Shown here: positions 45,312 through 53,881 of the stretch, one piece after another | Position numbering within the stretch: the first letter of the stretch is position 1 | Layout of the letters: each line of letters begins with the position of its first letter | Source of the DNA: Sphingomonas sp. | Lineage (GTDB): Bacteria > Pseudomonadota > Alphaproteobacteria > Sphingomonadales > Sphingomonadaceae | Direction of reading: 5' to 3' | Assembly: GCA_003248865.1 (NCBI GenBank) | Contig: QFPK01000018.1 | Location: forward strand, 1-64,000 | Length of the DNA: 64,000 nucleotides | Translations under genes and position numbers: made by a program | Notes under the pieces: generated by a model | Database searches by the model: none | Told to the model about the DNA's origin: nothing | What the model saw: only the letters and a program-made list of their open reading frames with translations

Positions 45312-45586
45312 GGCCTGCGCCTGCCGCTGCATTGCTGCCTGTTGCACTGCTGCTGGCGGCGTGCGCCCCTGCCCATGGGCCGTCGCCCGAGGATCTGGCC
45401 ATCGCCATCGGCGTGGATGTGGGCGCGCTGAAGCATGTCCGCTGCGAGCGGGTGCCGGAAGATCCGACCGAATTCGTCTGCCGTTATCAGCAACGCTCCG
45501 GCGCCGGCTGGGCAGCGATGGAAACCGTGGCCGCGCGGGACGGCCTGCGCTGGGTTCTGACCGATACGCCGGGCGCGCCCGACTGA
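45308..45586 (+). CDS. Small lipoprotein
   Basis: The 92-residue product has a lipoprotein signal with lipobox LLAAC (Cys19) and a short soluble domain with two further cysteines (VRCERV and FVCRY) that could form a disulfide. It overlaps the rlmN stop by 4 bp, so the pair is translationally coupled, although no functional link is evident. No family is recognised. Confidence 0.7.
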   Translation: MRPAPAAALLPVALLLAACAPAHGPSPEDLAIAIGVDVGALKHVRCERVPEDPTEFVCRYQQRSGAGWAAMETVAARDGLRWVLTDTPGAPD

Positions 45587-45604
45587 TTATTTGCGCCCGG
45601 ACTG

Positions 45605-45859
45605 TTATTTACGGCTGACCATCCGCCACAGCGCGAGCACGATCAGCGAGCCGATCACGGCGCCGATGAAGCCGGCCTTTTCCCCCGGAGCGTACATGCC
45701 GGCAACCTGCCCGATCCAGGTGAACAGCGCCGCGCCGACGATACCGAGAAAGGTGGTGAGCAGGCAGCCTTGCGGATCGCGAGGATCGCTGGAGAAGATG
45801 CGCGCCAGAAGACCGGCGAAGAAACCGATGATGATGACACCGAGCCAGGTGGAAGCCAT
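45605..45859 (-). CDS. GlsB/YeaQ/YmgE family stress-response membrane protein
   Basis: The 84-residue protein has three hydrophobic segments and the family's glycine-rich pattern GVIIIGFFAGLLAR, DPQGCLLTTFLGIVGA and GAVIGSLIVL. These small inner-membrane proteins are induced by stress in several bacteria, with no known activity. ATG 45857-45859 follows GAAGG. It converges on the lipoprotein gene with only 18 bp between the stops. Confidence 0.88.
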   Translation of the reverse strand: MASTWLGVIIIGFFAGLLARIFSSDPRDPQGCLLTTFLGIVGAALFTWIGQVAGMYAPGEKAGFIGAVIGSLIVLALWRMVSRK

Positions 45860-46056
45860 GCGATGAACCTTCTTTGCCGATCTTGGCGGACGCTAGCCTC
45901 AGCCGCCGGGAAGGGGAAGACCCGAAACCGATACAAAGACATGGATGATGGTGTCCGGGGTTTGACAGGGAGGGAAATCTACGTCTCTCTTCAGACTGTT
46001 GGCCCGTGTGGACTGGGGATTGCCTGTAGTGATCAGAGCGTATCGGAAGGAAACGG

Positions 46057-46542
46057 ATGCCCGCTGAGCTCGTCGGCGTTGCGGCGCAGCTGGTGTTCGA
46101 AGCGGGCAGCAACGTTCTGCTGATGGTGTATGGGGGACGCGATACCCGTTCGGGCGCCGTCGTTCGGTTGGTCTTTCATCTGCTGTTGATGCTGCTGTCC
46201 GGCGTGCTGCTCGTTCTTTCGCTGATCACGCTTCCGGACCACTGGTATCTGGCGCTGCCGCTTGCGATCGGCATGGCGTTCCTCTGCTATATGCTCGCCA
46301 ACAGCGTCGTCGATGAAATCGAGCGGCTTCGCCATTGGGGCGAGCCCCAGCTTCTCGCCACAGCGGAAGGCCTGTCTCTGCCGGGGCGGAACAAGACGAT
46401 TCCCTGGGCCACGATCCAGGACCTGATGCCCAAAAAGCGCGGGCTGCGGATCAAGGTGGAGGGACGGCGACCGGTGTTTGTTGCAACAGCAGAGGCGGAG
46501 CGTCTAGCCGCAGCGATCCGGGCGCAAATGCCGTCGCGGTGA
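46057..46542 (+). CDS. Membrane protein with PH-like C-terminal domain, unknown function
   Basis: The 161-residue protein has two adjacent hydrophobic helices (about residues 38-80) followed by a small soluble domain with alternating beta segments (LLATAEGLSLPGRNKTIPW, LRIKVEGRRPVFVAT), reminiscent of bacterial PH domains. No family can be named with confidence. ATG 46057 follows GGAAGGAAACGG. The 197 bp before it hold no gene. Confidence 0.65.
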   Translation: MPAELVGVAAQLVFEAGSNVLLMVYGGRDTRSGAVVRLVFHLLLMLLSGVLLVLSLITLPDHWYLALPLAIGMAFLCYMLANSVVDEIERLRHWGEPQLLATAEGLSLPGRNKTIPWATIQDLMPKKRGLRIKVEGRRPVFVATAEAERLAAAIRAQMPSR

Positions 46543-46598
46543 CGGGGCGCCACACGACGGACGTCCGCGAACGGTCAGGAAAGGGAGACACATTCGGC

Positions 46599-47594
46599 AT
46601 GCGGTTCATCGTCAATACCTTGCTGACCCTGCCGCTGCTGCTGGCGGGGCTGTGGGGCGGCGGGGCGCTGTGGTATCGGCTGCCGCTCGGCGAGGTGGGG
46701 CGCGGCGCGGCGGCTGTCGCGTTCGTGGCGGCCATGCTGGCGGCGATCCTGATGCTGTGGCGGCGGCGGCCGCTGCTGGCGCTGGTGGTTCTCGTTCCGA
46801 TCTGGGCCGTCCTGCTCAGCTGGTGGGCGACGATCCTGCCCTCCAACACGCGCGACTGGCAGCCCGAAGTGGCGCATGTGGCGCGCGCCCGGATCGACGG
46901 AGACGTGCTGACGGTTGAAAATGTCCGCAACTTCGACTGGCGCAGCCAGACCGATTTCGACGAGCGCTGGGAAACCCGGCGGTATCGCATCAGCCAGCTG
47001 CGCGGCGCCGACCTGTTTCTTTCCTACTGGGCCGGGGAATCGATCGCCCATGCCATCGTGAGCTTCGACTTCGCCGACAGCCTGCCGCTCGCCTTCTCCA
47101 TCGAGATTCGCAAGGAAAAGGGCGAAAGCTATTCCTCCACCGCCGGTTTCTTCAAAAGTTATGAACTCGCCGTTATCGCCGCCGACGAACGCGATGTGGT
47201 GAAGGTGCGCAGCACCGTGCGCGGCGAGGATGTGCGGCTGTTCCGGCTGGACATGCAGCGCAAGACCGCACGCGGCCTGCTGGAGGAATATGTGCGGCTG
47301 GCCAACGACGTGAACGCCACCCCCCGCTGGTACAACACCCTGACCGCAAACTGCACGACGATGATCTTTGGCATGGCGCGCCGGCTGGACCCGCGCATCC
47401 GGCTGGACTGGCGCATCCTGCTGCCGGGCAAGTTGCCCTCCTTCCTGCTCGAACATGACTTCCTCAGCCGAGAGGTTCCACTGCCGGACCTGATCGCCGC
47501 CGGCCGCATCGGCCCGCGCGCCGCCGGGCCGCCGCCGGACCCAAGTTTTTCCGCGCGGATTCGGGAGGGCGTGCCGGATCCGGCTGGGACGTGA
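46599..47594 (+). CDS. DUF4105 domain-containing membrane protein
   Basis: The 331-residue protein has three N-terminal membrane helices (about residues 5-80) and a periplasmic DUF4105 domain, identified by NVRNFDWRS, ETRRYRISQLRGADLFLSYW, FSIEIRKEKGESYS and the conserved WYNTLTANCTT. The Asn-Cys and an upstream His/Arg are the family's conserved residues; a papain-like protease fold has been proposed for it, which I cannot test. The composite palindrome R5 starts about 10 bp past the stop. Confidence 0.85.
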   Translation: MRFIVNTLLTLPLLLAGLWGGGALWYRLPLGEVGRGAAAVAFVAAMLAAILMLWRRRPLLALVVLVPIWAVLLSWWATILPSNTRDWQPEVAHVARARIDGDVLTVENVRNFDWRSQTDFDERWETRRYRISQLRGADLFLSYWAGESIAHAIVSFDFADSLPLAFSIEIRKEKGESYSSTAGFFKSYELAVIAADERDVVKVRSTVRGEDVRLFRLDMQRKTARGLLEEYVRLANDVNATPRWYNTLTANCTTMIFGMARRLDPRIRLDWRILLPGKLPSFLLEHDFLSREVPLPDLIAAGRIGPRAAGPPPDPSFSARIREGVPDPAGT

Positions 47595-47603
47595 GTGTGG
47601 GGC

Positions 47604-47831
47604 GTTTTTGCCTCCGGCGGGCAGGGAAATGATTTCCCTGCACCCTCTGACTTGGCGTTGAGCGCTACTCTGATGTCGCGCGTGTACCTTGCTTGATTGC
47701 CTGCGGCGCTGGAGCTTGCTCGCGCCGCAGGCAATTAACTCAGTCAGCGCAACCTGAACGTTCAGCCTTCTAATGTGGGTGCAGGGAGCACGGCTCCGCT
47801 CCCTGCCGGGTTCCAAGGGCAGAGCCCTTGG
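47604..47831 (-). repeat. Composite palindrome, copy R5 (complete)
   Basis: Located between the convergent DUF4105 gene and an esterase gene. On the minus strand: hairpin CCAAGGGC-TCT-GCCCTTGG (47813-47831); stem GCAGGGAGC / GCTCCCTGC around 8 nt (47781-47806); linker with GGTTGCGCTGACTG; central palindrome ATTGCCTGCGGCGC / GCGCCGCAGGCAAT (47696-47709, 47722-47735); linker with ACATCAGAGTAGCGC; terminal palindrome (47621-47641); CCGCCGGAGGC and an A-run. Confidence 0.85.
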
Positions 47832-47880
47832 CCTATCTTATCCTCCTCACCCGAAGGCGATGACGGATGAACGCTTGAGG

Positions 47881-48657
47881 CTAAAGCCGCGCGAGCCGGT
47901 CTGCGACGAGGCGGATGGCGTGGGGGTTCCAGCCGAGGCCGCTGTGGGTGCCGGGGACGTGAAGGTTTTCCACGTCCGGGCCGGGGCGGGCGTGGGCGGC
48001 CTTGGGGTGGACGATGCCGTCTCCCAGGGCCGCGATGGCGGTGAAGGGCACGGTGGGGAGTGCGCCCGGCTGCCAGTCCACCGGCGCGGATTCGATGGGG
48101 TGGCCGGCGACGCGCTCGTAGAGTTTCCAGGCATTGTTGGCGGTGAGCAGACCCGAGACGGGGGAGCCCATGGTGATGACCTGCCGCACCGCCTGCGGAT
48201 GGCGGCGGGCGAGTTCGACGGCGTAGAGGCCGCCGAGGCTCCAGCCGATGAGGGCGACGGGTTCGCGGGCGTGGGCGGTGAAGGCGAGAAAGCGGGTTTC
48301 CAGTTCCTCGAAGCGGCCGGGGCGCAGGCCCATGTTACGACCGAGCTGCCAGCCTTCCACCTTGTGACCGATGGCGGAGAGCACCCCGCGCATGGGGGCG
48401 GTGGCCCAGTCGCCGGAGAGGAAGCCGGGCAGCACCAGCACATGGCGGGAGGGCCAGTGCGGCAGTTCGCGTATGAGCTGGATGCGCTGGCGGCGGAAGG
48501 CCTGCAGTTCGCCCAGTGACCGCAGTTCGGCGGCGTAAGCGAGGCGGCCCGGCGGCCCAAGGTCGGGCCTGACTGAAGACTCCCCGGGATCCTGGTTGAT
48601 CCCGGGGGCTTCCGGTTGCTGCTGCATCACACCGCCATCTGCAAGGTCCGGGCGCAT
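47881..48657 (-). CDS. Alpha/beta hydrolase, esterase/lipase-like
   Basis: The 258-residue protein shows an alpha/beta-hydrolase core with LVLPGFLSGDW near the oxyanion hole, the nucleophile elbow IGWSLGG, and a C-terminal GTHSGLGWNP holding the probable catalytic His. No signal peptide is visible. ATG 48657 has AAGGGCGGG upstream and is preferred over ATG 48627. The substrate is unknown. It follows rne by 68 bp on the same strand and may be read from the same transcript. Confidence 0.8.
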   Translation of the reverse strand: MRPDLADGGVMQQQPEAPGINQDPGESSVRPDLGPPGRLAYAAELRSLGELQAFRRQRIQLIRELPHWPSRHVLVLPGFLSGDWATAPMRGVLSAIGHKVEGWQLGRNMGLRPGRFEELETRFLAFTAHAREPVALIGWSLGGLYAVELARRHPQAVRQVITMGSPVSGLLTANNAWKLYERVAGHPIESAPVDWQPGALPTVPFTAIAALGDGIVHPKAAHARPGPDVENLHVPGTHSGLGWNPHAIRLVADRLARL

Positions 48658-48725
48658 CCCGCCCTTATAGGGGATGGATTGCGACGGTTTGAAGATGGCG
48701 GCCGTGGGATGCCCTTTCCGCTTGC

Positions 48726-51353
48726 TCAGTCGCCGAAGGTGCGCTGCCACCAGCCGCGCCGGGGCGGGCCTTCGGCTTCGGCGACGGCTTCCGCGACCGG
48801 TTCGGGCTCCGGCGCTGCCGCTTCCGGCTCGGCCGGGGCGGCGGCTACTGCCTTGGGCTCCGCTGTGGCCTTGGGCGCGGCCTTGCGGCGGCCCTTCGGC
48901 TTGGGCGCGGCCTCTTCCGCGGGCGCTTCGACGGCGGGTTCGGGCGCAGCTTCGGCCGGGGTTTCGGCTGCGGTCTCGACCGCCTTGGCCTTGGTGCTGC
49001 GCCGACGCTTCGGCTTCTCGGCCGGGGCCTCCGCTGCCTCTGCGACGGGTTCCGGAGCCGGGGCCTCAGCAACGACTTCCTCGGCCACTGCTTCGACCGC
49101 GGGGGCTTCGGCGGCCTTCGCCTTGGTGCTGCGGCGACGGCCCTTGGGCTTGGCGGGCACTTCCACGACAGCCTCTTCGGTCACCACGTCGGCTGCGATG
49201 TCCGACACGGGCTGTTCGGGCGCTTCGTCCGCGCCGCTTTCCTCGTCCGCGTTCTCCGCCACGCCTTCAGCTGCGACACCATCCTGGCCGTCACGACGGC
49301 CACCCCGACGGCGGCGACGGCGCCTGCGGCGGCGTTCACCGCCCTCGCCTGCTTCCTCGCCCTCGGTCGCTTCGGGTGCGCCTTCGGCAGGCGTTTCAGC
49401 CTGGGCTTCGGCATCGTCCTCGCGGGTGCCTTCCGGGGCGTCGCCGCGATCGCGACCACCCCGACGACGACGGCGGCGACGACGGCCCCCGTTGCGATCC
49501 TCCCGCTCCTCGCGATCTTCGCGCGGCTCGCGGCGGCCGCGGGATTCGGTTTCCGCCTCTTCGGCGTCGTCCTCGTCCTCCTCTTCGATCTCGTCCGGTT
49601 CGTCGAGGTCGGCATAGGCTTGCGGGGCGGCGAGCGCGGCCATGCGCGGGGCCTGCGCGGGCGGCGGGCCGCTGCTGTCGATGGCGAGGCGGCCGCCGAT
49701 CAGCGATTCATCCGGCACCACTTCGATGAGGACGCCATAGCGCGCTTCCAGCTCGGCCAGTTCGGCGCGCTTGCGGTTGAGCATGTAGACGGCCACCGAG
49801 CGGTCCGCGCGGAGGCGGAACACCGAGGCGCGGCCCTTGACCGCTTCTTCTTCCAGCAGGCGCAGCGCGGCGAGCGCGGCGGAGCCATCGGTGCGGATGA
49901 GGCCGGAGCCGTCGCACATCGGGCAGACCTGGGTGGAGGCTTCCAGCACGCCGGTGCGCAGGCGCTGGCGGCTCATTTCCAGAAGGCCGAAGGAGGAGAT
50001 GCGGCCGACCTGGATGCGGGCGCGGTCCTGCTTCAGCGCATCCTTCAGGGCGCGCTCCACCTTGCGGTTGTTGCCGTTCGATTCCATGTCGATGAAGTCG
50101 ACCACAACGAGCCCGGCGAGATCGCGCAGCCGGAGCTGGCGGGCGACTTCCTCGGCGGCTTCGATGTTGGTCTTGAGGGCGGTTTCCTCGATGTTGTACT
50201 CGCGCGTGGAGCGGCCCGAGTTCACGTCGATGGCGACCAGCGCTTCCGTCGGGTTGATGACGATATAGCCGCCCGAGCGCAGGTTCACGACCGGGTTCAG
50301 CAGCGCAGCGAGCTGGCTTTCGACCCCGGCGCGGTGGAACAGCGGCACCGGATCAGCATAGGGCTGCACCTTCTTGGCATGGCTGGGCATCAGCAGCTTC
50401 ATGAAGCTCTTGGCCTGCGCATAGCTTTCCGGGCCGTCGACCAGCACCTCGTCGATCTCGCGGGTGTAGATGTCGCGGATGGCGCGCTTGATGAGATCGG
50501 AATCCTCATAGATCAGCGCGGGGGCGCTGGAGGTGAGGGTCTTCTCGCGGATCTCGTCCCACAGGCGGGTGAGGTAATCGAAGTCGCGCTTGATCTCCGT
50601 CTTGGTGCGCTCGAGGCCCGCGGTGCGGACGATGGCGCCCATGGTGGACGGCAGGTTCAGGTCCGCCATGATGGACTTCAGGCGCTTGCGGTCGGCTGCG
50701 TTGGCGATCTTGCGGCTGATGCCGCCGCCCTGCGCCGTGTTGGGCATCAGCACCGAGTAGCGGCCCGCGAGCGAGATATAGGTGGTGAGCGCGGCGCCCT
50801 TGTTGCCGCGTTCTTCCTTCACCACCTGCACAAGCATCACCTGGCGACGGCGGATGACTTCCTGGATCTTGTAGCGGCGGCGCAGCGCCATGCGGCGGCG
50901 ACGTAGCGCTTCCGCGCCGGCTTCCTCGGTGTTGCCATGCTCTTCCGGGCGGGCACGGGGGGCTTCGCCCTCCCCTTCGGCTTCGGCGGATTCGCTGCTG
51001 TCCGCGCCGTCGTGCGGCTCGGCATCGTCATCCTCATGGTCGTAGCCGCCATGGCCTTCCTCGGCCAGCGCCTGTTCCTCACGCAAAAGAGCGTCGCGGT
51101 CTTCCTTGGGGATCTGGTAATAATCCGGGTGGATTTCCGAGAAGGCGAGGAAGCCGTGGCGGTTTCCGCCGTAATCGATGAAGGCCGCCTGCAGCGACGG
51201 CTCGACGCGCGTCACCTTGGCGAGATAGATATTGCCCTTGATCTGCTTGCGGGCGGCGGCCTCGAAATCAAACTCCTCGATCCGGCTTCCCTTGACGACG
51301 GCGACCCGGGTTTCCTCCGGGTGGCGGCCGTCGATCAGCATCCTTGTTGTCAT
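48726..51353 (-). CDS. rne: Ribonuclease E/G
   Basis: The 875-residue endoribonuclease starts mRNA decay and rRNA/tRNA processing and organises the degradosome. The S1 domain is split by an acidic and basic insertion (about residues 104-165), as usual in alphaproteobacteria. The catalytic core shows DVNSGRS and VVDFIDMES with the Mg-binding Asp residues and the Zn-link CPMCDGSG. The C-terminal 290 residues are low complexity: two arginine tracts (RNA binding) and an Ala/Glu/Pro/Lys-rich tail with KPKGRRRSTKAK repeats, ending GWWQRTFGD. ATG 51353 follows AGGGAGAC. Its 5' leader contains a row of hairpins. Confidence 0.95.
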   Translation of the reverse strand: MTTRMLIDGRHPEETRVAVVKGSRIEEFDFEAAARKQIKGNIYLAKVTRVEPSLQAAFIDYGGNRHGFLAFSEIHPDYYQIPKEDRDALLREEQALAEEGHGGYDHEDDDAEPHDGADSSESAEAEGEGEAPRARPEEHGNTEEAGAEALRRRRMALRRRYKIQEVIRRRQVMLVQVVKEERGNKGAALTTYISLAGRYSVLMPNTAQGGGISRKIANAADRKRLKSIMADLNLPSTMGAIVRTAGLERTKTEIKRDFDYLTRLWDEIREKTLTSSAPALIYEDSDLIKRAIRDIYTREIDEVLVDGPESYAQAKSFMKLLMPSHAKKVQPYADPVPLFHRAGVESQLAALLNPVVNLRSGGYIVINPTEALVAIDVNSGRSTREYNIEETALKTNIEAAEEVARQLRLRDLAGLVVVDFIDMESNGNNRKVERALKDALKQDRARIQVGRISSFGLLEMSRQRLRTGVLEASTQVCPMCDGSGLIRTDGSAALAALRLLEEEAVKGRASVFRLRADRSVAVYMLNRKRAELAELEARYGVLIEVVPDESLIGGRLAIDSSGPPPAQAPRMAALAAPQAYADLDEPDEIEEEDEDDAEEAETESRGRREPREDREEREDRNGGRRRRRRRRGGRDRGDAPEGTREDDAEAQAETPAEGAPEATEGEEAGEGGERRRRRRRRRRGGRRDGQDGVAAEGVAENADEESGADEAPEQPVSDIAADVVTEEAVVEVPAKPKGRRRSTKAKAAEAPAVEAVAEEVVAEAPAPEPVAEAAEAPAEKPKRRRSTKAKAVETAAETPAEAAPEPAVEAPAEEAAPKPKGRRKAAPKATAEPKAVAAAPAEPEAAAPEPEPVAEAVAEAEGPPRRGWWQRTFGD

Positions 51354-51367
51354 TGAAAAGTCTCCCT

Positions 51368-51455
51368 GCGCCTTTGGCGCCATTGTTTGACGCGCGTGTG
51401 GCGCGAACGGTTGACGCGCCGATGGCGCGATGAGGTTCGGCGCGCATGGCGCCGG
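51368..51455 (-). promoter_or_regulatory. Four evenly spaced hairpins in the rne 5' leader
   Basis: Four GC-rich stem-loops begin at 51368, 51391, 51415 and 51438, a period of 23-24 bp: GCGCC/GGCGC, CGCGC/GCGCG, CGCGCC/GGCGCG and CGGCGC/GCGCCG. The flanking bases also repeat (GACGCGC and TGGCGCG). They lie 15-100 nt upstream of the rne start. E. coli rne is autoregulated through hairpins in its 5' UTR, so an analogous role is plausible here. Confidence 0.55.
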
Positions 51456-51865
51456 AAAGGCTGGCGGCGGCATTCGGCCGACGCGCAGAAAACGGGGGGT
51501 TCATCGGGATCTGGGACACCCGCGACGAGAGTTGGAAATGAGGGATGGCCTGCGGGCGACGCAGGGGTGAAACCGGCGCGGGGCGGATCGCCCCCGGTTC
51601 CATTCCAGATTCTGCGTGCCTGATCGCGTGCATTCAACCCCGACAGTCTGCCCGGGAACGACGGCCGGCGCCCATGATCGGCGCGGCTGCCCGGACGGCA
51701 TCAAACCGGAAGCCCGCCGGCGGTCTGCGGTCCCAGCGGTCCCGCCCCGGCTTCCTGGCCAACATGCCTGAACGGGTCAGCTAGCAGCCGGATGCGCGGT
51801 CGGCAAGTGCGGGGTGGCTGAGGCCCGGGCTAAAGCGTTGGCGCCGGGTGCCGTTTCCCCGGTTC
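51456..51865. other. Gap between rne and fliD, with candidate sigma-28-type promoter
   Basis: About 400 bp without a recognisable gene between divergent rne and fliD. At its right end CTAAAG (51830-51835), 15 bp, then CCGTTT (51851-51856) resembles the flagellar sigma-28 layout (CTAAAG-N15-CCGATA-like). If real, transcription would start almost at the fliD ATG. The rest is GC-rich with no assigned feature. Confidence 0.35.
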
Positions 51866-53314
51866 ATGACCAGCAATGTGATCCAGTCGCTGAACGCCGG
51901 GTCCGGCATCGACGTGAAGGCCCTGACCGAAAGCCTTGTGGCTGCCGAGAAGGAGCCCCGGACCAAATTGCTGGATGACCGGCAGGCCAGGGTGGACGCC
52001 CGGATATCGGCCATGGGGCAGTTCCGCACCGGTCTGGACGGCGTGGTGTCCGCTCTGGACAGCCGGATCAAGTCCGGCGTGCTGTCTGCCATCGCATCCG
52101 TGTCTGACGCGAGCGTGCTGGGGCTGAGCTTTTCATCGGGCGCGGTGCTGCCGCGCCAGCAGATCGAGGTGCGGGCGCTGGCGCAGGGCCAGACCCTGTC
52201 CTCTGCGGCGGTCGCTGATGCGGGCGCGGCAGTGGGACAGGGCACGCTGACGTTCAAATTCGGCAGCGTGGGCGGCAGCGGCGCGGCGACCGGGTTCGAG
52301 GCGGGCACGCTGGCCGATCTGGTGGTGACCATCGGGCCGGAGGATGATTCGCTGACGGGCCTGCGCGACGCCATCAACGATGCGGCGGCGAGCGCCGGCG
52401 TTTCCATCGAGGCGCGCATCCTGACGGACGCTTCGGGGTCGCGGTTGCAGATACGTGGCACCACGGGCGAGGCGCGGGGCTTCACCATCGAGGCCGAAGG
52501 CGATGCGGCGCTGTCCGACTATGCCTTTGGCGTGGGTGTTTCGGGCATTCTGAGCCGGACGCAGCATGCCACGGACGCAGTGCTGGTGGTGGACGGGCTG
52601 GAACTGAAGCGGTCCTCCAACACCGTCAGCGACCTGCTGCCGGGCGCGACGCTGACGCTGAAGAAGGCGAGCCCGGGGACGTTGGTGACGATCGAGGCGC
52701 AGCGGGACACGAGCGAGCTGTCGCAGGCGGTGCGGGATGTGGCCGAGACGCTGAACCAGCTGGTGAGTTTCGGCCGGGAACTGTCGGCGGGAGCCGGAAG
52801 TGGCGTCGCGACGGCGGGTGCTCTGGTTTCCGACAGCACGACGCGGCGCGTGCTGCAAATGCTGGGCAGTCTGAGCACCCGGGCGTTGGTGACGGGCGAC
52901 GGCACCTCCCCCACGATGCTGGCGGACATGGGCATCACCGTGGACCGGACCGGGGTGTTCAGCATCGACGAGGTCAGGCTGGCGAAGGTGGTGTCGGAAC
53001 AACCGCAGGCGGTGGAAAAGCTGATCACCGCGCTGAACGCCAGCGCGACGACCACCGAGCCTGCGGGACCGCTTCGCCAGATGGCGGCGCTGTTCAAGAT
53101 GGCGGTGGACGGGGAAAACGGCCAGCCGACTGCGCTGGCGAAGGAATCCGCCGCCATCGCCAAGGACCGCACCGCGCTGGACGAGCGGATGGAACGGCTG
53201 ACCACGAGCTACACGAAGCAGTTCACCCAGCTGGATCTGGCCGTGGGGCAATCGAAGCAGCTGCTCACCTATCTGCAGCAACAGATCGCGCTGTGGACCA
53301 AATCCGATGACTGA
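51866..53314 (+). CDS. fliD: Flagellar filament capping protein FliD
   Basis: The 482-residue protein matches FliD (HAP2), the cap under which flagellin subunits fold at the filament tip. The N-terminal SLNAGSGIDVKALTESLVAAE, the DDSLTGLRDAINDAAASAGV segment (seen in FliD_C/flagellin-hook families) and the C-terminal helical region ending QLLTYLQQQIALWTKSDD are typical. ATG 51866 has no ribosome-binding site; GTG 51848 is an in-frame alternative. It is followed by fliS after 22 bp. Confidence 0.92.
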   Translation: MTSNVIQSLNAGSGIDVKALTESLVAAEKEPRTKLLDDRQARVDARISAMGQFRTGLDGVVSALDSRIKSGVLSAIASVSDASVLGLSFSSGAVLPRQQIEVRALAQGQTLSSAAVADAGAAVGQGTLTFKFGSVGGSGAATGFEAGTLADLVVTIGPEDDSLTGLRDAINDAAASAGVSIEARILTDASGSRLQIRGTTGEARGFTIEAEGDAALSDYAFGVGVSGILSRTQHATDAVLVVDGLELKRSSNTVSDLLPGATLTLKKASPGTLVTIEAQRDTSELSQAVRDVAETLNQLVSFGRELSAGAGSGVATAGALVSDSTTRRVLQMLGSLSTRALVTGDGTSPTMLADMGITVDRTGVFSIDEVRLAKVVSEQPQAVEKLITALNASATTTEPAGPLRQMAALFKMAVDGENGQPTALAKESAAIAKDRTALDERMERLTTSYTKQFTQLDLAVGQSKQLLTYLQQQIALWTKSDD

Positions 53315-53336
53315 ACCCAACTGACGGGAGACGCTG

Positions 53337-53762
53337 ATGCTTGATACCCTTGCCCGCCCGAACGGCGGCGCCCCGAACAACACAGCTCTGCAAAGCTATG
53401 GCCGCATTGCGCTGGACGCGCGGGTGGCGGGCGCCTCCCCCCATCAGCTGATCGCCATGCTGTATCAGCGGCTGGAATCGCTGATGCGCGAGGCGCATGA
53501 AGCCGCGCGCTTCGGCAACAGCGCCCGCCGCCTGCGCGCCACCGAGCGGGCGCTGACCATCGTGGACGGGCTGGACACCACGCTGGACATGAAGCGGGGT
53601 GGCGACGTCGCCCGGGCGTTGCATGAAGTCTATGGCCTGCTGCGCAGCCGCCTGCTGGATGGGCGTGCGGAGGGGCTGGGTGAGGCGGTCAACTCTGTGG
53701 GGGAAATTCGGGCTGCCTGGGTGGAGATGGCGGCGCAGTTGCGTGGGATTGCGGCGAACTAA
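53337..53762 (+). CDS. fliS: Flagellin export chaperone FliS
   Basis: The 141-residue helical protein matches FliS, which binds the C-terminus of flagellin before export. The SPHQLIAMLYQRLESLMREA helix and the DMKRGGDVARALHEVYGLLRSRL region are the family core. ATG 53337 follows GGGAGACGCTG. fliD-fliS is the only flagellar pair in the window; the flagellin and export genes must be elsewhere. Confidence 0.9.
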   Translation: MLDTLARPNGGAPNNTALQSYGRIALDARVAGASPHQLIAMLYQRLESLMREAHEAARFGNSARRLRATERALTIVDGLDTTLDMKRGGDVARALHEVYGLLRSRLLDGRAEGLGEAVNSVGEIRAAWVEMAAQLRGIAAN

Positions 53763-53881
53763 GGGGGCGGCACACCCCGGAAATTCCCGACTGTTGCCCC
53801 GTGGACAGTTGCAAGCCGATCTGACAGGTTCCCGCCACTTGACCCGGCGCGGATGCCGGAAGGCCTGTGTGGGGGAACATT

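Noticed and set aside
48674..49729. Proline/arginine-rich and serine/alanine-rich plus-strand frames
   Set aside because: They are the antisense of the low-complexity C-terminal tail of RNase E.
51368..51455. CRISPR-like array
   Set aside because: The period is only 23-24 bp, the units are imperfect hairpins with no variable spacers, and no cas gene is present.
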